NCBI GenBank assembly: GCA_013214885.1
Contig: JABSRS010000273.1
Span: 1-5,019 of the forward strand
DNA from: Gammaproteobacteria bacterium
GTDB taxonomy: Bacteria > Pseudomonadota > Gammaproteobacteria > Enterobacterales > Psychrobiaceae
Direction of reading: 5' to 3'
DNA length: 5,019 nucleotides
Under the pieces are notes generated by a model that made no database searches, was not told where the DNA came from, and worked only from the letters and a program-made list of their open reading frames with translations. The position numbers were made by a program, and so were the translations under genes. This document shows positions 1 to 5,019 of this stretch, one piece after another. Each line of letters opens with the position of its first letter. Position 1 is the stretch's first letter.

Positions 1-881
1 TGATTGGCAGAATCCCGCACCAATTCAACCCCGTCATTACTCAAGTCATAGCTAATATGACCTGGCTTCCAACGTCCTTGATTAAAGTCGGTGATGCTTT
101 GATAGAGTGCCTCGCCAACTTTTTTAACCATCGAGGTCAACATGTTTTGTGGTTGCAAATGATGTTGGTTTGAGTCAACCCCTATCGCTAAAATGTTCGC
201 TTCGTGGGCTGCTAAATAAACCCCATGACCAGAGCCACCAGCGGCAGAAAATAAGACATCGGCCGATCGCTCAATTTGACTCTTAGCCAGTTCAATTGCC
301 TTCGTCGGGTCATTCCAAGCATTGAGGGTTGAACCAATATAATTTTTCAACACCACAATATCAGGATCAATATAGCGAGCTCCTTGGGTATAGCCGCAAC
401 TAAATTTGGCAATCAGGCCGATATCCATCCCACCAATAAAACCGATGGTGTTAGTTTTCGACGATAATGCTGCCAAGGCCCCCGCTAGAAAGGCCCCTTG
501 TTCTTCATGAAAAGTAATTGACTGGACATTAGGTAGGTTAACCACACTATCGATAATGACAAAAGCCTGATTAGGAAACAGCTTAGCCACTTTCGCTATC
601 GCTGGAGCGGTTGCATAACCGACTCCGACAATCGGTTGAGCACCGCGCCGCGCTAATTTTAATATCGCTTGTTCAATTTGAGCGCCACGTGCTGGCTCAA
701 ATTCACGGACATCGATACCGTCTTTGCGTAACTTCAACACCCCGTTAATGTAAGCGGCTTGACTAAATGATTGATCAAACTTACTAGGGCGATCATAAAT
801 AACCGCAGGGCGAATCGCTGGTTCCTTAGCCATCAGCCAAGCTGGGGTGAGGCTTAATAACATGAAAAGTATCAAACGCAT
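1..881 (-). CDS. BMP family (PnrA-like) periplasmic substrate-binding protein, 3' end outside window
   Basis: The reading frame is open from an ATG at 881 to the left edge, giving 293 codons; the usual family length of roughly 320-370 suggests the C-terminus is missing. Residues 1-18 form a signal peptide (MRLILFM then a Leu-rich core, cleavage likely after LMA). There is no lipobox Cys, so it should be a soluble periplasmic protein rather than a lipoprotein. Family marks are visible throughout: a KFDQSF motif at 34-39 (the Asp is at the place used for purine-base binding in PnrA-type proteins), VGVGY near 85-89, FVIID ending at Asp111, EEQGAFLAGALAA at 126-138, GFIGG at 147-151, and later the AAGGSGHGV and AIGVDS motifs. 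Known members bind nucleosides or related ligands for ABC uptake. No permease or ATPase partner for it is in the window. It begins 59 bp after queG on the same strand, so cotranscription is likely. The start is uncertain: an in-frame GTG at 932 has a better ribosome site but would add a long polar N-region before the signal sequence. Confidence 0.88.
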   Translation of the reverse strand, partial: MRLILFMLLSLTPAWLMAKEPAIRPAVIYDRPSKFDQSFSQAAYINGVLKLRKDGIDVREFEPARGAQIEQAILKLARRGAQPIVGVGYATAPAIAKVAKLFPNQAFVIIDSVVNLPNVQSITFHEEQGAFLAGALAALSSKTNTIGFIGGMDIGLIAKFSCGYTQGARYIDPDIVVLKNYIGSTLNAWNDPTKAIELAKSQIERSADVLFSAAGGSGHGVYLAAHEANILAIGVDSNQHHLQPQNMLTSMVKKVGEALYQSITDFNQGRWKPGHISYDLSNDGVELVRDSAN

Positions 882-940
882 TGGATACCCATGACCATTG
901 GCAAGGCTTGTTGATGAATTATCATTGAACACATAGATCC

Positions 941-2068
941 CTAACTGTGTTGAGGCATGCCGCGCTCAACCGAGTTGAGTAAACGCAAAGTCTTACGACT
1001 TACCTTAGCATTTTTTTCCATCTGCTGGGCAATAGCCCAATCGATGTGCTCATTAACTAAATCGCTAGCCGTGGTCTTTTTGTCGGTTAATGCTTTAATA
1101 ATTAATAGATCATGAGGGGCATTACCTAGAGCAACCGCAATGTTTCTTAGCCAGCGCTCATGGCCAATCCGCCGAATTGACGAACCTTCAGTATATTTCA
1201 AAAAGTACTCTTCACTCCAACTAAACAACTCTAACAGCTGAGGTGAGTGGAGATCTTTGCGCGGTTTAAAATCATCTTCACTACTAGATCTTGCGTATTT
1301 ATTCCAAGGACAAATTAATTGGCAATCATCACAACCATAAATTCTATTACCAATGGCTTTACGAAACTCGACTGGAATTTCACCAAACTTCTCGATCGTC
1401 AGATACGAAATACAACGCCGGCCATCAACCACATAAGGTTCAACAATAGCCCCTGTTGGACAGATCTTAATGCAAGCGACGCAACTACCACATTTTTCTT
1501 CAACTGGCGTTGCAACGGGTAACGGCACATTGACCAATAATTCACCCAGAAAAAAGAACGACCCTGCTTGTTGATTTAAGATTAGCGAATGTTTACCAAC
1601 CCATCCTAAACCAGCTTTAGCGGCCAGCGGTCTTTCCATCACAGGGGCCGAGTCGACAAATGGGCGTGCGATTAGGCCATCAACTTCGGTGGCAATTTTT
1701 TGTTGTAATTTTTTAAGCCGACTGCGCATCATTTTATGATAGTCACGACCAAGGGCGTAACGGCTAATATAACCATTGGTCGGGTTTTTCATGGTTGAAA
1801 CGATTAATGCTTGTGGCGGCAGATAATCAAGCCTGACACTAATCACTCTTAAAGTACCAGGTAAAAGTTCATCCGAGCGATAGCGCATAGTGCCGTGGCG
1901 AGCCATGTAATCCATCGAGCCATGGTAGCCCTTGGCTAACCATTGCTCAAACGCAGCTTCGTGACTAGAGAGATCAGTATCACAAATACCGATATCACTA
2001 AAGCCTAACTCTTTGCCCCACTGCTTTATTTTGTCAGCGAGCTGCTGATAAAAAGCACTATCTTGCAC
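941..2068 (-). CDS. queG: Epoxyqueuosine reductase QueG
   Basis: This cytoplasmic iron-sulfur and cobalamin-dependent enzyme performs the last step of queuosine synthesis, reducing epoxyqueuosine to queuosine at the wobble base of tRNAs for Asp, Asn, His and Tyr. With the GTG start at 2068 the protein has 375 residues, about the size of the E. coli enzyme, and its N-terminus up to the KIKQWGKELGF motif is the same length as there. Two [4Fe-4S] motifs are complete: C193-x2-C196-x2-C199-x3-C203-P and C246-x2-C249-x3-C253-P. The catalytic-site motif FVDSAP carries Asp139, and ERPLAAKAGLGW, SFFFLGELL and the IRRIGHERWLRNIAVALGN block are all typical. An upstream in-frame TTG at 2092 would add eight residues but has no Shine-Dalgarno sequence, whereas GAG lies eight bases before the GTG. 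It follows the copper chaperone gene by 70 bp, not the nnrE/tsaE genes that often neighbour queG in gammaproteobacteria. Confidence 0.96.
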   Translation of the reverse strand: MQDSAFYQQLADKIKQWGKELGFSDIGICDTDLSSHEAAFEQWLAKGYHGSMDYMARHGTMRYRSDELLPGTLRVISVRLDYLPPQALIVSTMKNPTNGYISRYALGRDYHKMMRSRLKKLQQKIATEVDGLIARPFVDSAPVMERPLAAKAGLGWVGKHSLILNQQAGSFFFLGELLVNVPLPVATPVEEKCGSCVACIKICPTGAIVEPYVVDGRRCISYLTIEKFGEIPVEFRKAIGNRIYGCDDCQLICPWNKYARSSSEDDFKPRKDLHSPQLLELFSWSEEYFLKYTEGSSIRRIGHERWLRNIAVALGNAPHDLLIIKALTDKKTTASDLVNEHIDWAIAQQMEKNAKVSRKTLRLLNSVERGMPQHS

Positions 2069-2138
2069 GATATTATCTCGGTTATTTCTCAATAAAAAAT
2101 CGACGCTAGTTTAACACTTTATCTCAGGGGTTGCTGAA

Positions 2139-2744
2139 TTATTGGTACAGTGGTTTTACTTTAACATCGACCGTAATTGGATCCGAATGGGCAAACATCA
2201 ACGTCAACGGATAAGTATCACCAGTAACCAAAGGCTTAGTCAGTCCCATCAACATGATATGCTGTTGGCCTGGCTTAAACGTGATAGCTTTGCCAATTTT
2301 TAAATCGATAGTGTTATGGTGAACCATGATGGTCGCACCATCACGAGTCTCATTGCTATGAAACATAACCTGCTTGGCAATCGGTGTTATGGCGCCAACA
2401 ATTTTATCATCCACTTTAGAATAATTGTGGATCATCAGATAAGCCGCGCCATTTTTAGCAACTGGAGGTAATGCACCGCTCCATGCCATGTGGATTTGAA
2501 TACCAGTTCCCTTAGCCATTTTCGAATGATCCATCTTGTCATGCTTCATCTTCGAATGATCCATCTTGTCATGCTTCATCTTCGAATGATCCATCTTGTC
2601 ATGCTTCATCTTCGAATGATCCATTTTGGTATTTTTTTGATCATCGCCATGAGCAAAAACTGGCTGACATAGAGCCACAACTCCAATACAAATTGCTGCG
2701 GTTAATTTAGAAAAAGACACGTGAAAAGACTTATAAAAAGGCAT
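2139..2744 (-). CDS. Periplasmic PCu(A)C family copper chaperone with N-terminal Met/His repeat
   Basis: The 201-residue product has a signal peptide (about 1-31, ending PVFA before His32), a repeat segment (41-76) and a C-terminal PCu(A)C domain (about 83-198). The domain carries the family's Cu(I) site in exact spacing: H129-x10-M140-x21-H162-x-M164. It also has the usual AYLMIHN strand and a late GDTYPLTLMF strand. Proteins of this family carry Cu(I) in the periplasm and deliver it to the CuA centre of cytochrome oxidase or to other copper proteins. The repeat alternates MDHSK and MKHDK, giving seven M-x-H-x-K pentads with eight Met and seven His, a likely extra store or capture region for copper. 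Met/His extensions are known in the family but are, as I recall, commonly at the C-terminus. The ATG at 2744 is well supported by AAGGGA five bases upstream. The gene follows the ABC permease by 18 bp, so it belongs to that operon. The name of the domain is firm; the exact client protein is unknown. Confidence 0.93.
   Translation of the reverse strand: MPFYKSFHVSFSKLTAAICIGVVALCQPVFAHGDDQKNTKMDHSKMKHDKMDHSKMKHDKMDHSKMKHDKMDHSKMAKGTGIQIHMAWSGALPPVAKNGAAYLMIHNYSKVDDKIVGAITPIAKQVMFHSNETRDGATIMVHHNTIDLKIGKAITFKPGQQHIMLMGLTKPLVTGDTYPLTLMFAHSDPITVDVKVKPLYQ
2521..2628 (-). repeat. 30-bp tandem repeat inside the copper chaperone gene
   Basis: Three identical 30-bp units at 2521-2550, 2551-2580 and 2581-2610 are followed by a fourth partial unit. 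Exact 30-base periodicity holds from 2521 to 2624, about 3.5 copies, and decays within the next few bases. Each unit begins ttcgaatgat on the plus strand and encodes the ten residues MDHSKMKHDK in the minus-strand gene. Because 30 is a multiple of three, copy loss or gain stays in frame. Identity at silent positions points to recent expansion by slippage or unequal recombination. Confidence 0.97.
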
Positions 2745-2749
2745 GGTAT

Positions 2750-2755
2750 TCCCTT
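2750..2755 (-). promoter_or_regulatory. Ribosome binding site of the copper chaperone gene
   Basis: The minus strand reads AAGGGA, then five bases, then the ATG at 2744. It lies within the 18-bp gap after the permease stop, so the chaperone has its own strong translation start within the operon. Confidence 0.75.
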
Positions 2756-2762
2756 GTTTTTA

Positions 2763-3779
2763 TTAATTTTCGCCCCAACTAAAACGTGAGGCACTAATGG
2801 TGATACATACTAAAGCAATGGCCAGTAAAGCACCAATATTAGGCAACAATTGGGTTAAATCAGCACCGTCGAGCATAATACTTCTCATGCCAGCGACCAA
2901 ATGAGTTAACGGTAACAAATTAGCGACCTGCTGCAGTAAAGGGTGGGCACTATCGAGAGAAAACCACACCCCCGATAAAAACATCATTGGCCACGATGCC
3001 ATATTGAGTAGTGCCCCGGCAAATTCCTCACTTTGACAACGACTCGCCATCATCAGCCCCACCGATATTAACGCCAGACTGCCGCACAACATCATCAAAA
3101 ATAACAGCAAAAAAGAGCCATTCATTTTCAAATCTAAAAAATAAATACAACTAAAAGCAATAAACATTGAGGTGATCAACTGGATAAACATCCGAGAGAG
3201 TATTTGCGAAACAATAAATTCACTGGCACTAAGTGGCGTCGCTTTCAATCGTTTTAATACACCATTTTTTCTATACCTTACAATGACATAACCAATACCA
3301 AATAAACCACTAAACATCATATTCATCCCCAAGATCCCAGGTAGTACCCAGTCAACATAGCGGATTGACTCACCACTTACCTGCTGCAGCTTTAAAGGAA
3401 CATCAACCTGTGCATGCAATATTTTTTCCAACAAGTAGCCTTTGGCAGATAACTTATTTAACCAATATTGCGGCTCCGACTGGGTAATCACCAAATCTAA
3501 CTGATGTTGACGCAGCTTAGTCAGTGCGATGGTTTGGTCGTCATAGCGGATAAATTCGATATAATTAGTATGCTGAAACTTACTTAGCCAAGGGGCCTCA
3601 ACATCGGCATTAGTAATACCCACCTTATACTGAGCCTGATTGGCATTACCAAAAGCAAAGGAAAAACCAACCACCAACAACAATGGAAAAATTAAATTCC
3701 ATGATAACGATGCTCGATCTCGAACAAATTCTAAATTTCTGGCATGCCATAAGGCCAATATTCTTTTGATCATAATCAT
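2763..3779 (-). CDS. ABC-2 type transporter permease
   Basis: This 338-residue inner-membrane protein is the membrane half of an ABC-2 exporter, pairing with the ATPase encoded just upstream. The layout is typical: a short cytoplasmic N-terminus, TM1 at about 26-45, a periplasmic domain of about 95 residues (46-140), then five more hydrophobic segments near 143-167, 188-213, 222-246, 253-275 and 311-332. The cytoplasmic motif RYRKNGVLKRLKATPLSASEF (about 168-188) and the LPLTHLVAGMR motif (290-299) match ABC-2 family hallmarks. The ATPase stop TAA and this ATG share one base (TAATG), which implies translational coupling. The protein begins MIMIK: the second Met, at 3773, lies eight bases after GGAG and is a better-spaced start, giving 336 residues. 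Relatives export drugs, lipids, polysaccharides or help copper-enzyme assembly (NosFY type), so the substrate cannot be called from sequence. Confidence 0.92.
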   Translation of the reverse strand: MIMIKRILALWHARNLEFVRDRASLSWNLIFPLLLVVGFSFAFGNANQAQYKVGITNADVEAPWLSKFQHTNYIEFIRYDDQTIALTKLRQHQLDLVITQSEPQYWLNKLSAKGYLLEKILHAQVDVPLKLQQVSGESIRYVDWVLPGILGMNMMFSGLFGIGYVIVRYRKNGVLKRLKATPLSASEFIVSQILSRMFIQLITSMFIAFSCIYFLDLKMNGSFLLLFLMMLCGSLALISVGLMMASRCQSEEFAGALLNMASWPMMFLSGVWFSLDSAHPLLQQVANLLPLTHLVAGMRSIMLDGADLTQLLPNIGALLAIALVCITISASRFSWGEN

Positions 3780-4663
3780 TACTCCCTTAACGCATGCCCA
3801 GTTAGCTTAATAAACAAATCTTCCAAGGTCGGTGCCTTAATTGTTAAGTCATTAATCGGAATCTTATGGGCCAGTAATTGGGCGACCACTGCTTCAACAT
3901 TCTCAGTTATTATCTCAATGAAAAACTGGGTGAAATTAATCTTAAAATTTAAAAATTCAGGATCCCCAATCGCCGTCTTTGGCAATCGGACAATCATGCC
4001 AGGAAGGTGTTGGCGCAGTAATTGAGATGGCGCGCCTAGCGCAATAATTTTGCCACGGTCAACAATTGCAATGCGATCGCACAGCACCTCGGCTTCGTCC
4101 ATGTAATGAGTGGTTAGTATGATGGTTTTGCCGTGAGATTTTTGTCGCTCAATCAATTGCCAAAAATTTCGGCGCGCCTGCGGATCGAGTCCAGTAGTCG
4201 GCTCGTCAAGAAACAACACCTTGGGATCATTAATTAGTGCTAAAGCAAGTAACAAACGTTGACGCTGTCCACCCGATAACTTGCGATTATCTCGGTGTAA
4301 CAACCCTTCAAGAGCGCAGCTTTCAATTAGTTGAGACAGTGGTACTGGATTATCATACAGGGATCGAAAGAGTCTGAGGGTGTCAGAAACGGTTAAAAAA
4401 TCTTGTAATGCGGTATTTTGAAATTGGATCCCTATTTGCTGAGCGAAATTTTTATCACGCGGCAAACCTTGATATAACACCTCACCAGAATCGGCATTGA
4501 TTACATTTTCAAGGATCTCAATAGTAGTCGATTTACCAGCACCATTGGGACCAAGCAAACCAAAGCACTCGCCCTCATAAACATCAAACGATAAACCATT
4601 AACCGCCAGTACTTCAGGATATTTTTTAACTAAGCGACTCACACTTAAAATAACTTTGCTCAC
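3779..4663 (-). CDS. ABC-2 exporter ATP-binding protein
   Basis: This 294-residue ATPase powers the exporter formed with the adjoining permease. All nucleotide-binding motifs are present and intact: Walker A GPNGAGKST (38-46), Q-loop Gln82, signature LSGGQ (129-133), Walker B VLFLDEP (149-155) with Glu154 catalytic, D-loop GLD (158-160) and switch His186 in TTHYMDEA. After about residue 215 comes a small C-terminal domain ending in PTLEDLFIKLTGHALRE, the tail seen in DrrA-like and other ABC-2 exporter ATPases. The start is a GTG at 4663, supported by GAGGGGGA a few bases upstream; an ATG at 4665 is out of frame and runs straight into a stop. It is the first gene of the leftward operon, ahead of the permease and the PCu(A)C chaperone. 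The family assignment is secure; the transported compound is not known. Confidence 0.95.
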   Translation of the reverse strand: MSKVILSVSRLVKKYPEVLAVNGLSFDVYEGECFGLLGPNGAGKSTTIEILENVINADSGEVLYQGLPRDKNFAQQIGIQFQNTALQDFLTVSDTLRLFRSLYDNPVPLSQLIESCALEGLLHRDNRKLSGGQRQRLLLALALINDPKVLFLDEPTTGLDPQARRNFWQLIERQKSHGKTIILTTHYMDEAEVLCDRIAIVDRGKIIALGAPSQLLRQHLPGMIVRLPKTAIGDPEFLNFKINFTQFFIEIITENVEAVVAQLLAHKIPINDLTIKAPTLEDLFIKLTGHALRE

Positions 4664-4666
4664 ATT

Positions 4667-4674
4667 TCCCCCTC
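4667..4674 (-). promoter_or_regulatory. Ribosome binding site deciding the GTG start of the ATPase
   Basis: The minus strand reads GAGGGGGA, AAT, then GTG at 4663. The GAGG core is seven bases from the GTG. This purine run is the reason to accept a non-ATG start for the first gene of the operon. Confidence 0.75.
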
Positions 4675-4687
4675 AACAGATTGGCTA

Positions 4688-4716
4688 AATATCAGTCTAA
4701 ACTGATAGTTAGTAAA
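4688..4716 (-). promoter_or_regulatory. Candidate sigma70 promoter of the ABC exporter operon
   Basis: On the minus strand TTTACT (4716-4711) and GATATT (4693-4688) are separated by exactly 17 bases, each matching the consensus hexamer in four of six positions. It lies about 25 bp upstream of the ATPase start codon, leaving a short leader with the ribosome site. A perfect dyad overlaps its -10 hexamer and spacer. This is a reading by eye. Confidence 0.45.
4690..4707. promoter_or_regulatory. Candidate operator dyad over the exporter promoter
   Basis: TATCAGT-CTAA-ACTGATA is a perfect inverted repeat with seven-base arms and a four-base centre. It covers part of the -10 hexamer and the spacer of the predicted leftward promoter, the place where a dimeric repressor would block transcription. 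No regulator gene is in the window, so the binding protein is unknown. Confidence 0.45.
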
Positions 4717-4752
4717 AGACCACGATATTGATCGTAAAGGAAAAATATTAAC

Positions 4753-4776
4753 GATACCGCGCCACGGCGCCGTATC
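4753..4776. promoter_or_regulatory. GC-rich imperfect palindrome between the divergent promoters
   Basis: The arms read GATAC-c-GCGCC and GGCGC-c-GTATC around a two-base centre (AC), matching at ten of eleven positions. It is notably GC-rich inside an AT-rich intergenic region and lies between the two predicted -35 hexamers. It has no T-run on either side, so a terminator is unlikely. A shared binding site for a regulator is the likeliest reading, but this is inference. Confidence 0.4.
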
Positions 4777-4786
4777 ACTTTAAGCA

Positions 4787-4815
4787 TTGATTAAAAGATA
4801 CTGTTGTAGTATTAA
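4787..4815 (+). promoter_or_regulatory. Candidate sigma70 promoter of the rightward exported-protein gene
   Basis: TTGATT (4787-4792) and TATTAA (4810-4815) are 17 bases apart, each matching consensus in four of six positions. They lie about 40 bp before the ATG at 4857, and the GC-rich palindrome ends ten bases upstream of the -35 hexamer. This is a reading by eye. Confidence 0.4.
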
Positions 4816-4856
4816 TAACTCGTTTTGATCCAAATACATAAATTCAAGGAATGTTT

Positions 4857-5019
4857 ATGAAACTTAATAAGCTTAGTTTAGCCATGGTATTTTTATTGCC
4901 ATTTAGTTTGCTTGCGCAAGAGACCACCAGCATCAAAGTACAATTTAAAGATTCTTATCAACAATATCAAACAGCCGTAACTGCAAATAATAAAAAATCT
5001 CAAATGAAATATGCCTTAC
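4857..5019 (+). CDS. Exported protein of unknown function, N-terminal part only
   Basis: The first 54 codons are present and the frame is open to the right edge. The product starts with a clear Sec signal peptide (MKLNKLSLAMVFLLPFSLLA, cleavage before Gln21), with no lipobox Cys, so it is exported to the periplasm or outer membrane. The mature part begins polar and Gln/Lys/Asn-rich, with a SYQQYQTAV stretch and a KYAL stretch that could be amphipathic helices, as at the start of a TPR-like domain; this is weak. The start is the ATG at 4857, six bases after AAGGA (4846-4850). An in-frame ATG at 4851 directly abuts that ribosome site and is unlikely. The gene is divergent from the ABC exporter operon and may share its control region. 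I cannot name its function. Confidence 0.72.
   Translation, partial: MKLNKLSLAMVFLLPFSLLAQETTSIKVQFKDSYQQYQTAVTANNKKSQMKYAL

Noticed and set aside
1319..1522. Plus-strand open frame of 67 codons
   Set aside because: It lies wholly inside queG on the opposite strand, over the iron-sulfur motif region, with no recognisable product or ribosome site; it is a shadow frame.
2069..2092. TTG start of queG eight codons upstream
   Set aside because: No Shine-Dalgarno sequence precedes the TTG, and the GTG start gives the same N-terminal length as the E. coli protein.
2093..2138. Terminator between the copper chaperone gene and queG
   Set aside because: The only inverted repeat after the chaperone stop has four-base arms (TCAG/CTGA), and the T-run near 2095 is too far away and not adjacent to any stem.
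2521..2628. CRISPR-like array
   Set aside because: The units are directly abutting with no spacers and encode an in-frame metal-binding peptide, so this is a coding tandem repeat.
2490..2672. Plus-strand open frame of 60 codons with a repeated MIHLVMLHLR pattern
   Set aside because: It is the antisense reading of the 30-bp repeat in the copper chaperone gene. The repetition and lack of stops come from the repeat itself.
2658..2675. Lipoprotein signal in the copper chaperone
   Set aside because: The Cys at residue 26 is preceded by Leu (VALC), which does not fit the lipobox small residue at -1; a standard signal peptidase I site ending VFA follows.
4723..4734. Short dyad CGAT-ATTG-ATCG in the intergenic region
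   Set aside because: Four-base arms are expected by chance in a region of this size; it was not counted as a site.

Overview
The window looks like chromosomal DNA from a marine-type gammaproteobacterium, possibly near Shewanella or another member of the Alteromonadales. This rests on moderate AT-richness and on a queuosine-pathway enzyme that closely follows the Escherichia coli protein as I remember it. The genus is inference. No phage genes, insertion sequences, RNA genes or CRISPR arrays were seen.

Five of the six genes are on the minus strand, packed with short gaps. In their direction of transcription, from right to left, they are: an ABC-2 exporter ATPase (3779-4663); its membrane permease (2763-3779, sharing one base with the ATPase stop); a periplasmic PCu(A)C-type copper chaperone carrying an unusual Met/His/Lys repeat (2139-2744, 18 bp after the permease); epoxyqueuosine reductase queG (941-2068); and a BMP/PnrA-type periplasmic nucleoside-binding protein, cut off by the left window edge (1-881). 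No convincing terminator separates them, so read-through along the whole series is possible. The first three are the most clearly coupled set.

A 193-bp divergent intergenic region (4664-4856) separates this series from a rightward gene for an exported protein, of which only the first 54 codons are present. The region holds a plausible sigma70-type promoter in each direction, a perfect 7-bp-arm dyad lying over the leftward promoter, and a GC-rich imperfect palindrome between the two promoters. No stretch over 300 bases is without a gene.

The most interesting points are three. A copper chaperone has seven Met-x-His-x-Lys pentads encoded by near-perfect 30-bp tandem repeats, and it is cotranscribed with a two-gene ABC exporter. 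The exporter operon has a candidate operator. A nucleoside-binding-type protein lies directly downstream of a queuosine biosynthesis gene. The exporter's substrate, and any functional link between the copper part and the queuosine part, cannot be read from the sequence.
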